Shown here piece after piece: positions 55,791-63,933 of a stretch of 64,000 nucleotides of DNA; position 1 is the first letter of the stretch; each line of letters opens with the position of its first letter. A program made the position numbers and the translations under genes. Source of the stretch: Pseudomonas sp. SJZ074 (GTDB lineage Bacteria; Pseudomonadota; Gammaproteobacteria; Pseudomonadales; Pseudomonadaceae). The stretch lies in NCBI RefSeq assembly GCF_007828215.1, contig NZ_VIUE01000002.1, positions 430,527 through 494,526 of the forward strand. The letters run 5' to 3'. The notes below the pieces were generated by a model. That model worked only from the letters and a program-made list of their open reading frames with translations, was not told where the DNA came from and made no database searches.

Positions 55791-55877
55791 TGGGAGCGGG
55801 CTTGCTCGCGAAAGCGGTGTGTCAGCCAGCATCATTGCCACTGACCCGCCGCTTTCGCGAGCAAGCCCGCTCCCACA
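55791..55877. repeat. REP pair (BIME/REPIN)
   Basis: TGGGAGCGGGCTTGCTCGCG and its inverted copy lie between the convergent ends of vanB and vanR. Confidence 0.92.
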
Positions 55878-55899
55878 AGGGATCTGTGGCGATGGGGGT

Positions 55900-56613
55900 T
55901 CACTCGGAACGCAGGATCACCGTCATCCGCTCATCCGCCAGGGTCGAGCCAAATACCTCGGCGTAGCGCAAGGTGGCGTTGGCATGCTCGCGCATGATCG
56001 CCTCGGCCCGCGCGCCCTGGCGATGGACCAGCGCGTCGAACACCGAATGGTGCTGCATGTGGGCATAGTTGAAGCGCCGAAACTCGCCGGCCATGTTCTG
56101 CCGATCCACCGCCAGGGCGGTGACTGAGGCAAACGGCAAATGATCGTTGCGGGCCAGCGCATCAGCAATGGCCGGGTTGTGGCTGCCCTCGACGATCACC
56201 TGGTGAAAGCGCATGTTGAGGTCGTGGTAGACCTCCAGGTCTTCCTCGGTCACGTAGCCCTTGGCGAACAGTTCGTCGCCCTGCACCAGGCATTGTTCGA
56301 GGGTGGCACGAGCTTCCGCATCCAGGCCCCGTTCGGCGGTCTGGCGCGCAGCCAGGCCTTCCAGCACCCCGCGCACTTCCACCGCGCCGGCGATATCCTC
56401 GGCACTCACCGAGCGCACCTGGAACCCACGCCCGCCGAAGCGCACCAGCAAGCCTTCCTGCTCCAGGGTCCTGAACGCCATGCGCACCGGCATCCGCGAC
56501 ACGCCGAACCGCTGCGCCGTGGGAATCTCCATCAACCGCTCACCGGCCGCCAGCTCGCCAGAGGCAATCATTCTGCGTAACGCAACCAGCACCGTTTGGC
56601 CGGGCTTACTCAT
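55900..56613 (-). CDS. vanR: GntR-family repressor of vanillate genes
   Basis: 237 residues from ATG 56613. N-terminal GntR wHTH (IASGELAAGERLMEIPTAQRFGVSRMPVRMAFRTLEQEGLL) and an FCD effector domain (EDIAGAVEVRGVLEGLAARQ, YHDLNMRFHQVIVEGSHN) with the metal-binding His residues. Position beside vanAB and the GGATCC palindromes at the van promoter support VanR, released by vanillate. Confidence 0.9.
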   Translation of the reverse strand: MSKPGQTVLVALRRMIASGELAAGERLMEIPTAQRFGVSRMPVRMAFRTLEQEGLLVRFGGRGFQVRSVSAEDIAGAVEVRGVLEGLAARQTAERGLDAEARATLEQCLVQGDELFAKGYVTEEDLEVYHDLNMRFHQVIVEGSHNPAIADALARNDHLPFASVTALAVDRQNMAGEFRRFNYAHMQHHSVFDALVHRQGARAEAIMREHANATLRYAEVFGSTLADERMTVILRSE

Positions 56614-56661
56614 CCGGGGTACTTCCAGGGGAAAGAGACCGCCATAGTAAAAGCAAAACCC

Positions 56662-56689
56662 TGTGGGAGCGAGCCTGCTCGCTCCCACA
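56662..56689. repeat. Fused REP palindrome
   Basis: TGTGGGAGCGAG and CTCGCTCCCACA around CCTG: the two REP arms lie back to back without the usual spacer, giving a 12-bp perfect stem. Confidence 0.88.
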
Positions 56690-56718
56690 GGAGTTGTTGT
56701 ATTCGTCGCAGATCCATC

Positions 56719-56806
56719 GTGGGAGCGGGCTTGCTCGCGAAGGCGTCGTATCAGTCACTTGAATGTTGACTGACCCTACGCTTTCGCGAGCAAGCCCGCT
56801 CCCACA
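56719..56806. repeat. REP pair (BIME/REPIN)
   Basis: GTGGGAGCGGGCTTGCTCGC and its inverted copy, directly before the 3' end of the feruloyl-CoA synthetase gene. It is the second REP structure in the 204-base vanR/fcs gap. Confidence 0.92.
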
Positions 56807-56817
56807 GGATTGAATGT

Positions 56818-58701
56818 TTAGCGAGAAGGTGTTGCCCGCAGGATCGACTCATCTTCGCCACGATACAGCGCCTCGACTTTCGCCGCCCGCCACTGCAACA
56901 CCGCCCGCTGGTTGATGGAGCCCTTGTCGGTGATTTCGCCACGGTCGATGGACGCCGGTTCATCGAGCAGTGCGATCCATTCGACCCGGCTGGCATTGCC
57001 GCTGGCGCTGTGGTTGAGGCGTTGCAGCCAATCGGCGAACCATCGACGGACCGGGGCGCTGGCGAGTACCTGGGCATCGCTGGCGTCCGCAGGCAAGCCC
57101 GACAAGCGTCGGCACTCGGGAAGCCGCGGGAACACCAGGGCGCCCAGGCATTCGCGATCCGGCGCAGTCACCACCAGGTCCTGGACGTAAGGCGTGCCTT
57201 CCAGCACCGCACGGTTGCGCAACGGCCCGACGCTGACGAACACGCCAGAGGACAGTTTGAAATCCTCGGCAATCCGCCCGTCGAACATCAACCCCAACTG
57301 TGGATTAGCCGGATCGGCCAACTTGATCGCATCGCCCGAACAATAGAAACCGTCCTCGTCGAACACCTCGGCCGTCTGCTGCGGCGCGCGCCAGTAGCCG
57401 GGCATGATGTGCGGCCCGCGAAAGCGACCTTCGAACTTGCCGTCCACCGGCACCAGTCGCACTTCGCAACCCGGCGCCGGCAGGCCGATGTAGCCGGCCA
57501 TGGACAACGGCCCGGTGGTAAAGGTGCAGGACGGAGACGCTTCGGTCATCCCCAGCCCGGCCATCATGCGGATGCGTTCGCCGCAATGCTGCTCGGCCAC
57601 TTTGTCGAGCCGGTCCCAGGTGCTCTGCGACAGCCCGGCGGCAGCGAAGAAAAACAGGCTGACGCGCTCGAAGAAACGCTCGCGCAACTCGCCATCCCGC
57701 TCCAGCGCACTGACCAGCTCTTCCCAGCCCTTGGGCACGGTCAGGTAGGCGGTCGGCGAAATCTCCTTGAGATTGCGCAAGGTTTCGGCGAAACCCTGGG
57801 CGGTGGGCTTGCCGTCATCCAGGTAGAACGTACCGCCGTTGTATAACACGATGCCAACGTTGTGACTGCCGCCAAAGGTGTGGTTCCACGGCAACCAGTC
57901 CACCAGCACCGGCGGTGCTTCGCCGAACACCGGAAAGGTCTGCAACAGCATCTGCTGGTTGGCACAGAGCATGCGCTGGGTGGTGACCACCGCCTTGGGC
58001 AGTTTGGTGGAACCTGAGGTGAAGAGAAACTTGGCGATGCTATCGGGGCCGGTCGCGGCGAAGGCACGCTCGGCCTCCGCACTGCCGGGCTGCGCCAACA
58101 GGCTGGCGAAGCTGGTCCGGGAGCGCCCCGCCATCTCGCCATCCACCGTGATCAACGGCACATCCGCCGGCAACACCGCACTGACCGCGCGCTCGAATGG
58201 CGCCGCCTGGCTGACGAATACCAGCCCCGGCTGCAGCAGATCGCAGACATGCCGCAGCTTGGCAAAATCCTGGGACAACAGCGAATAGGCCGGCGACACC
58301 GGGCAATAGGGAATGCCGGCGTACATCGCGCCGAGGGCCATCTGCAGGTGTTCGATGTCATTGCCTGACAGCAATGCCAGGGGTTTGTCAGCCGACAGTC
58401 CATAAGCCAGCAGGCCCTGGGCAATGGCACGGACGCTGTCGAGCATTTCGGCGTAGCTGACCCGACGCCAGTCGCCGCCGTTCTGCCGTGCGGCGATAAA
58501 GGTCTGTTGCGGGCGCACCTGGGCCCAATGCACCAGGCGGTCGAGCAAGCGCGCCGGCAACGGTGCCAGGGCTTCCAGGGAACGCATGTGCAGGATGCCC
58601 TGCTCCTCACTGACCTCAACCGCGGGGTGACCAATCGACACTTGGCGATAATGCCCGGTGCCGGCTTGGGAGGACGATCTGAACTCGGAACTCACGTACA
58701 T
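56818..58701 (-). CDS. fcs: Feruloyl-CoA synthetase
   Basis: About 627 residues from ATG 58701; the GTG at 58695 is spaced better (8 bases) from the GGAGG and may be the true start. AMP-binding family: AKFLFTSGSTKLPKAV (P-loop), WLPWNHTFGG, AGLGMTEASPSCTF, YCSGDAIKLAD, GRIAEDFKLSSGVFVSVGPL. It activates ferulate (also coumarate and caffeate) to the CoA ester using ATP. It is the last of ech-vdh-fcs, 133 bases after vdh. Confidence 0.94.
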   Translation of the reverse strand: MYVSSEFRSSSQAGTGHYRQVSIGHPAVEVSEEQGILHMRSLEALAPLPARLLDRLVHWAQVRPQQTFIAARQNGGDWRRVSYAEMLDSVRAIAQGLLAYGLSADKPLALLSGNDIEHLQMALGAMYAGIPYCPVSPAYSLLSQDFAKLRHVCDLLQPGLVFVSQAAPFERAVSAVLPADVPLITVDGEMAGRSRTSFASLLAQPGSAEAERAFAATGPDSIAKFLFTSGSTKLPKAVVTTQRMLCANQQMLLQTFPVFGEAPPVLVDWLPWNHTFGGSHNVGIVLYNGGTFYLDDGKPTAQGFAETLRNLKEISPTAYLTVPKGWEELVSALERDGELRERFFERVSLFFFAAAGLSQSTWDRLDKVAEQHCGERIRMMAGLGMTEASPSCTFTTGPLSMAGYIGLPAPGCEVRLVPVDGKFEGRFRGPHIMPGYWRAPQQTAEVFDEDGFYCSGDAIKLADPANPQLGLMFDGRIAEDFKLSSGVFVSVGPLRNRAVLEGTPYVQDLVVTAPDRECLGALVFPRLPECRRLSGLPADASDAQVLASAPVRRWFADWLQRLNHSASGNASRVEWIALLDEPASIDRGEITDKGSINQRAVLQWRAAKVEALYRGEDESILRATPSR

Positions 58702-58834
58702 TTCCTCCACCAAGGCACGCCCGGTTCGCGATGCGAGCGGAACGTGACAGCGTCTGGCTGCGACCTTGTTATTGTTATGTCTGGCCTGCATCGAGGGCTT
58801 TTTCGAAGCTTAGCCGCCCACGATGCGATGGATA

Positions 58835-60283
58835 TCAGATCGGGTAATGCCGGGGACCGTTCTGCAACGTCACCCAACGCAACTGGGTGAAATGCTCGAT
58901 GGACGCCTTGCCACCAAAACTGCCGTAACCGCTGGACTTGACCCCACCGAAGGGCATCTGCGCCTCGTCGTGCACGGTCGGCCCGTTGATATGGCAAATG
59001 CCAGACTCGATCCGTTGGGCCAGGGCCAGTGCCCGGCTGGTGTCGCGGCTGAAAATCGCCGCCGACAGGCCGAATTCGGAATCGTTGGCCAGGCGCAGCA
59101 AAGCTTCGTCACCGCTGCCACGCAACAACACCGCTACCGGGCCAAAGGATTCTTCGCGGTACAGGCGCATGTCCGGCGTCACCCCATCGAGCAGCGTCGG
59201 TTGCAAAATGCTGCCCTCCAACTGACCGCCCGTCACCAGCGTGGCGCCTTTGGCCAGGGCGTCGTCGATCATGGCCTTGATGCGCTGTCCGGCACTGACA
59301 TCGACCAACGAACCCAGCACCGAATCACCGCTGGCTGGATCACCGGCACGCAAGGTGGCGATTTTCGCTTTCAGCCGGGAAACGAAAGCATCGGCCACGC
59401 TCGTGTCCACGATCAGACGCTCGGTGGACATACAGATCTGCCCCTGGTTGAAGTACGCCCCGAAGGCAGCCGCTTCCACCGCGGCGTCCAGGTCGGCGTC
59501 GCCCAGCACCAGAAACGGCGCCTTACCGCCCAACTCCAGCAGCGCCGGCTTGAGATGACGGGCCGACAACTCGCCAACGATGCGCCCGACATGGGTCGAG
59601 CCGGTGAAGTTGACCCGGCGCACCGCCGGGTTGGCGATCAGTCGTTCGACGATCACCGGGGCGTCCGCGGGTGCGTTGCAGATCACGTTGACCACACCAT
59701 CGCCCAACCCGGCGTCTTGCAGCACCTGGCCGATCAACCGATGCACCGCAGGGCTGATCTCCGACGCCTTGAGCACCACGGTGTTGCCGCAAGCCAAGGG
59801 CATGGCGATCGCGCGGGTGGCGAGAATCACCGGGGCGTTCCACGGCGCAATCCCCAGCACCACGCCGCACGGCTGACGCAGGGCCATGGCAAAACTGCCA
59901 GGTACGTCCGAAGGAATGACCTCGCCATTGATCTGGGTGGTCATGGCGGCGGCTTCTCGCAGCATGTTCGCCGCCAGGTGCACATTGAAGCCGTACCAGT
60001 TGGCCATCGCACCGGTTTCGCCGGCGGCGGCAATGAACTCAGCGCTGCGGGCCTGCAACTGCTCGGCCGCCCGCAGCAGACGGGTGCGACGTTCGTTGGG
60101 GGCCAGCGCAGCCCAGACGGGAAAAGCGGCTTGCGCGGCGGCCACGGCCGCGTCGGCATCTTCCACGGTGGCAGCGGCCACGCGGGACACCACTTCTCCA
60201 GTCACCGGATTGCAACGCTCGAAAGTCCGACCGTCACGGGCGGGGCACGACTGGCCGCCGATCAACAGGGGCACGTCCAGCAT
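58835..60283 (-). CDS. vdh: Vanillin dehydrogenase
   Basis: 482 residues from ATG 60283 after GAGGAG. Aldehyde dehydrogenase family: GIAPWNAPVILATRAIA, NFTGSTHVGRIVGE (NAD), LLELGGKAPFLVL (catalytic Glu) and NQGQICMSTERLIV with Cys284. It oxidises vanillin to vanillate with NAD+, linking the Ech product to VanAB. Gene order ech-vdh-fcs supports vanillin as substrate over other aldehydes. Confidence 0.95.
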   Translation of the reverse strand: MLDVPLLIGGQSCPARDGRTFERCNPVTGEVVSRVAAATVEDADAAVAAAQAAFPVWAALAPNERRTRLLRAAEQLQARSAEFIAAAGETGAMANWYGFNVHLAANMLREAAAMTTQINGEVIPSDVPGSFAMALRQPCGVVLGIAPWNAPVILATRAIAMPLACGNTVVLKASEISPAVHRLIGQVLQDAGLGDGVVNVICNAPADAPVIVERLIANPAVRRVNFTGSTHVGRIVGELSARHLKPALLELGGKAPFLVLGDADLDAAVEAAAFGAYFNQGQICMSTERLIVDTSVADAFVSRLKAKIATLRAGDPASGDSVLGSLVDVSAGQRIKAMIDDALAKGATLVTGGQLEGSILQPTLLDGVTPDMRLYREESFGPVAVLLRGSGDEALLRLANDSEFGLSAAIFSRDTSRALALAQRIESGICHINGPTVHDEAQMPFGGVKSSGYGSFGGKASIEHFTQLRWVTLQNGPRHYPI

Positions 60284-60304
60284 AGGATTCTCCTCATTTG
60301 GGAT

Positions 60305-60381
60305 GAGCTGCAAGCTGCAAGCTTCAAGCTGCAAGTAGAAGCGGTTCGTGCTTGTAGCTTGAGCTTGTTAGCGCTTGTAGG
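60305..60381. repeat. Short imperfect repeats with hairpin between ech and vdh
   Basis: AGCTGCAAGCT-type units are repeated about three times (60306-60335) and their complements (CTTGTAGCTTGAGCTTG) follow at 60350-60367, so the ech-vdh spacer mRNA can fold into a hairpin. The right part runs into the last codons of ech. Confidence 0.7.
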
Positions 60382-61198
60382 CCTGCAGGCCCGGCTTGAT
60401 GCTCTTGTCGTCGAGGAACTGCTTCATCCCCTGTTCGCGGCCGCCCTCTTTGTCCAGCAGGCGCGACTGGTCGAGCTTGGCGTACAGGTAGTCTTCGTTC
60501 TGCTCCCAGGTCAGTTCGCGGCAACGCTTGAAGCCATGCTTGGCCGCCCGCAGTACCACCGGGTTTTTCTCCAGCAGATTGCGCGCCAGCTCTATCGTGA
60601 CCTCGCGCAGTTGCGCCAGGGGTACGCTTTCGTTGACCAGGCCCATCTCGGCGGCTTTCTGTCCACCGAAGGTCTTGCCGGTCATTATGTAGTACAGCGA
60701 CTGGCGATGCCCCACGGTGTCGGCCATGGCCTTGCTGACGAGGTTGCCGGGCGGGATGCCCCAGTTGATTTCCGACAGGCCGAATGTGGCTTCGTCGGCG
60801 CAGATCGCCAGGTCGCAGGCCACCAGCGGGCTGAAGCCGCCACCGAAGCACCAGCCGTTGACCATAGCGATGGTCGGTTTGGCGTACATGCGCAGCAACT
60901 TCCACTGCCACTGCGAGGCTTCGCGGCGGATTTTCTCCTGGAGGATTTCCGGTCCTGCGTCCACCTCGCGGAAATATTCCTTGAGGTCCATGCCAGCGGT
61001 CCATGCGTCACCGGCTCCGGTCAGCACGAGCACGCCGGCGGCCGGATCCTGCTCCAGGGTTTCCAGCACGTCGATCATCTCGCGATTGAGAGTCGGGCTC
61101 ATGGCATTGCGTTTTTCCGGGCGATTGAGGGTGACCCAGGCAATGCCTTCCTCGACGTCGACTTTGACCGTTGTCCAACGACCTTCGTAATTGCTCAT
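60368..61198 (-). CDS. ech: Feruloyl-CoA hydratase/lyase (hydroxycinnamoyl-CoA hydratase-lyase)
   Basis: 276 residues from ATG 61198, the length of the P. fluorescens enzyme. Crotonase fold: WVTLNRPEKRNAMSPTLNREM, TGAGDAWTAGMDLKEYF (oxyanion-hole region), MVNGWCFGGGFSPLVACDL and FGLSEINWGIPPGNLVSKAM (catalytic Glu). It hydrates feruloyl-CoA and cleaves it to vanillin and acetyl-CoA. It is divergent from the MarR gene and first in its operon. Confidence 0.96.
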   Translation of the reverse strand: MSNYEGRWTTVKVDVEEGIAWVTLNRPEKRNAMSPTLNREMIDVLETLEQDPAAGVLVLTGAGDAWTAGMDLKEYFREVDAGPEILQEKIRREASQWQWKLLRMYAKPTIAMVNGWCFGGGFSPLVACDLAICADEATFGLSEINWGIPPGNLVSKAMADTVGHRQSLYYIMTGKTFGGQKAAEMGLVNESVPLAQLREVTIELARNLLEKNPVVLRAAKHGFKRCRELTWEQNEDYLYAKLDQSRLLDKEGGREQGMKQFLDDKSIKPGLQAYKR

Positions 61199-61254
61199 GA
61201 CACGTGCTCTCTCTTGTTCTTGGCTGAAGATGAACAAAAGCTAAACCGCAAAAC

Positions 61255-61273
61255 TAGTTATGTCAATTAACTA
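61255..61273. promoter_or_regulatory. Inverted repeat, candidate MarR/FerR operator
   Basis: TAGTTA-7-TAACTA in the divergent ech/MarR control region, in the size range of MarR-family operators. The left arm with its flank (CAAAACTAGTTA) also occurs in the vanA promoter. Confidence 0.6.
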
Positions 61274-61414
61274 TTGATCGATTTATCCAGGTTTTCCCGC
61301 CGATGGAAATGACGACCTCGATCAATGAATGTGCAATCGACCGTAGCCATCGCGGCGCAACCTCGGCAAACTGGATAGCCTTGTTAATAATTCACCTTGA
61401 GGATGCTTTTTTCG

Positions 61415-61900
61415 ATGGCCAAGTCTTCCAAGCTTGCCGAACCTGCCGCGATCGTGACTGACAGCGGCGCCGCGCCGGTGCCGCTGGACTCCGCGCTGGA
61501 TGACCTGATCGGGTACGCCCTGCGTCGCGCCCAGCTGAAACTGTTCCAGAACCTCATCAGCCAACTGGCCGTTCATGACCTGCGGCCGGCCCAGTTCTCG
61601 GCGCTGGCGATCATCGACCAGAACCCCGGCCTGATGCAGGCCGACCTGGCCAAGGCCCTGGCGATCGAACCGCCGCAAGTGGTGCCGCTGCTGAACAAGC
61701 TGGAAAGCCGGGCGCTGGCCGTGCGGGTACGCTGCAAGCCGGACAAACGCTCCTATGGGATATTCCTGAGCAAGACCGGCGAAACCCTGCTCAAGGAACT
61801 CAAGCAGATCGCCGCCCAGAGCGACCTCGACTCCACGGCGGCCCTCTCGGGTGCGGAGCGGGAAGAGTTGTTGCGGTTGTTGAAGAAGGTTTACCAGTAG
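61415..61900 (+). CDS. ferR: MarR-family regulator of ferulate genes
   Basis: 161 residues from ATG 61415; TTG 61397 and ATG 61403 are in frame, but the conserved part starts later. Winged HTH: LRPAQFSALAIIDQNPGLMQADLAKALAIEPPQVVPLLNKLESRAL, wing with CKPDKRSYGIFLSKTG. It stands divergent from ech-vdh-fcs, matching MarR-type FerR of P. fluorescens, which responds to feruloyl-CoA. The symbol rests on context. Confidence 0.85.
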   Translation: MAKSSKLAEPAAIVTDSGAAPVPLDSALDDLIGYALRRAQLKLFQNLISQLAVHDLRPAQFSALAIIDQNPGLMQADLAKALAIEPPQVVPLLNKLESRALAVRVRCKPDKRSYGIFLSKTGETLLKELKQIAAQSDLDSTAALSGAEREELLRLLKKVYQ

Positions 61901-61910
61901 CAGAAATGCT

Positions 61911-61943
61911 CCTGTGGCGAGGGAGCTTGCTCCTCGCCACAGG
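61911..61943. terminator. Long hairpin after the MarR gene
   Basis: CCTGTGGCGAGG and CCTCGCCACAGG pair perfectly, with a smaller inner stem (AGC/GCT), 10 bases after the stop. It resembles the hairpin at 45118-45147 in its TGTGGCGAGG arm. Confidence 0.65.
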
Positions 61944-61997
61944 TGATTTCATCCATTGACATGCCCCACTTTACCCATCTCAGGGCTCACAACTGCT

Positions 61998-62633
61998 TCA
62001 ATCCGTAGTGCTGGCCGTCAGCACGCTGAGTGTGCGTCGTTGGGGGTTCCAGATGCTGAGGCACCACACGCCCCACCACTCCAGGCCATCGTCGAAATAA
62101 TCACTCCAGGGGTCCCGGGCGGGATCCGGCTTGTCGCTGGCCAACCAGTCGAGGTTGAAATGGTCGACCCAGTTCAGTACTTCAACCTCGACGTCCGCCT
62201 CGAGGCCGAGCAGGCCGAGCCACTCCCTGAACAGCGCTTGTAAGTGACCATCGCCGAAGCGGGTGCCATAAGGCGGCTCGCAAAAGGCCTCGTACAAGGC
62301 GAAAGGTGGTGGATTATGCACCTCTCGGTCGGTACGCATGAGTTGCCCGATCTCCCGCCGGTCCAGCGGCTTGGCTCGGGCCTTGTCCAAGTCCCAGTTC
62401 ATCTCGGGAGGCGCGGCATCGGCATAGCGGGGATCGAGGATCATCTGGCGATGTCGCTCCAGCCACAGCTGCCTGATGGCGAGGAACAATTGATCCACGG
62501 CCTGACGATGATGCGCCACGGTGATCATCTCGTCGGCCTCGGGGGCGAGCACGATAAATTCAAAGGCGCACCCGGCCTCCTCCATCCGCTGGCGCAGCGA
62601 TGCGCTGGCCTGCTGCTCGATCACTTTCAACAT
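61998..62633 (-). CDS. Conserved hypothetical protein
   Basis: 211 residues, acidic, no signal peptide or membrane segment. The sequence has a GCAFEFIVLAPEADEMITVAHH block, a Trp-rich C-terminus (DHFNLDWLAS, DPWSDYFDDGLEWWGVWCLSIW) and good codon use, which argues for a real gene. I do not recognise a family. It lies between ferR (convergent) and the CAP-domain gene (divergent). Confidence 0.75.
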   Translation of the reverse strand: MLKVIEQQASASLRQRMEEAGCAFEFIVLAPEADEMITVAHHRQAVDQLFLAIRQLWLERHRQMILDPRYADAAPPEMNWDLDKARAKPLDRREIGQLMRTDREVHNPPPFALYEAFCEPPYGTRFGDGHLQALFREWLGLLGLEADVEVEVLNWVDHFNLDWLASDKPDPARDPWSDYFDDGLEWWGVWCLSIWNPQRRTLSVLTASTTD

Positions 62634-62872
62634 GACGGGCTCCGTTGACCTTCGAGGTACACCACCTGGTGCCGGGCGATACCTGCGGATTTTATGGCTT
62701 TGAAAATGACAATCATGGACTTATTCGGCAGAAAACTGATCCCACTACATGAGGATTGTCCCAAACGGTACCAGACGGTACTGTCGCGGGAACTTAAAAG
62801 AGCGTGAATACCGTTGCCCCAGCGGGGCAAAAATTGCGCATCATAGGCGCCGTCCGCTCAAGGGAGATTTAC

Positions 62873-63724
62873 ATGCGTGCCATTTCATCCATCCTGCGCC
62901 TGGCCGTGCTGTCGCTGGGGCTGGCGTTCGCCGTCGGCGCCGTGGCTACCGAAGAGACGCAACTGGTCGAGTCCATCAACCTGTACCGCAGCCAGTCCCA
63001 ACGCTGCTCGGGCCAGGCCTCCCTGGAGTTACCGCCGCTGGCGATGGACTCGCGGTTGATCCTGTCGGCCAACGGCATTGGCGACCTGCAGCAAGCGCTG
63101 GCACGCGCGGCTTATCCGATGGTCAACGTGCAGGCAATCAGCCTGTCCGGGCCGCGGGACGCGCAATCGGCGATGAAAGCCATACAGGAAAGTTTTTGCC
63201 AGGTAGTGCTGGACCCACAATTTATCGACATCGGCGTCAGCCGCCTGGATCGCGAATGGCGCATCGTCCTGGCGCGGCCCCTGTTGTCGGCTCGTCTGGC
63301 AGACTGGCAAGCCGAAGGCCAGAAGCTGCTGAAGCTGATCAATAGCGCCCGCGCCCAGCCCCGTCGGTGTGGGAGCGAGGCCTTCGCCGCGACCACGCCA
63401 CTGTCCTGGAACGCCACCCTGGCCCTCGCTGCGGTAAACCACACCCGGGCCATGGCCAACAACAACTTCTTCGACCACAAGGACCGCGACGGCCGCACCC
63501 CGGGCGACCGCGCCGAACTGGCCGGTTACCTGGGCCAACTGATCGGCGAGAACATCGCCGCCGGACAGGACACCGCCCTGAAGGTGGTGGACGGTTGGCT
63601 GGCCAGCCCGGGGCACTGCGCCAACCTGATGAACCCGCAGTTCCGCGAGCTGGGTGCCGGTTATGCCGTGGACCCGAAGAGCGATGCGGGCATCTATTGG
63701 ACCGCCATGTTTGGCACTCAATAA
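62873..63724 (+). CDS. Secreted CAP/SCP-domain protein
   Basis: 283 residues from ATG 62873 after AGGGAG. Signal peptide (SILRLAVLSLGLAFAVGAVA), an N-terminal region with two Cys of unknown fold, then a C-terminal CAP domain from about residue 160: LNxA-like LINSARAQPRRCG, AAVNHTRAMANNNFFDHKDRDGRTPGDR, GENIAAG, GWLASPGHCANLMNPQFRELGAGY. CAP proteins bind metals or lipids; bacterial roles are poorly known. It is exported to the periplasm or beyond. Confidence 0.9.
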   Translation: MRAISSILRLAVLSLGLAFAVGAVATEETQLVESINLYRSQSQRCSGQASLELPPLAMDSRLILSANGIGDLQQALARAAYPMVNVQAISLSGPRDAQSAMKAIQESFCQVVLDPQFIDIGVSRLDREWRIVLARPLLSARLADWQAEGQKLLKLINSARAQPRRCGSEAFAATTPLSWNATLALAAVNHTRAMANNNFFDHKDRDGRTPGDRAELAGYLGQLIGENIAAGQDTALKVVDGWLASPGHCANLMNPQFRELGAGYAVDPKSDAGIYWTAMFGTQ

Positions 63725-63744
63725 ACGTATGACCAGGCTTACGT

Positions 63745-63837
63745 CATCGCGAGCAGGCTCGCTCCCACATGGAGATCCGATGAACTGAATCCTGAGACCG
63801 CCGCAAAACCACTGTGGGAGCGAGCCTGCTCGCGATT
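63745..63837. repeat. REP pair in the opposite (tail-in) arrangement
   Basis: An inverted REP (TCGCGAGCAGGCTCGCTCCC) comes first and a direct REP (GTGGGAGCGAGCCTGCTCGC) second, the reverse of the other pairs in this window, with a 43-base spacer. Confidence 0.9.
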
Positions 63838-63885
63838 GTGGCGGGGCAATCAACATCAAGCGTCCTGAGCCACCGCCCCCAATAA

Positions 63886-63915
63886 AAAACGCCGCTCAAT
63901 GAGCGTAATGCTGTT
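63886..63915 (-). terminator. Terminator-like hairpin at right edge
   Basis: On the minus strand CGCT-CATTG-AGCG is followed by GCG and six T. It would end a minus-strand gene coming from beyond the window. Confidence 0.45.
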
Positions 63916-63933
63916 CACTTAAGCGGAGCGGCC

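Noticed and set aside
58823..61270. 815-residue plus-strand open frame opposite vdh and ech
   Set aside because: It runs across two minus-strand genes and their spacer, is rich in His/Gln/Arg/Gly and has no family; a long antisense opening due to GC bias.
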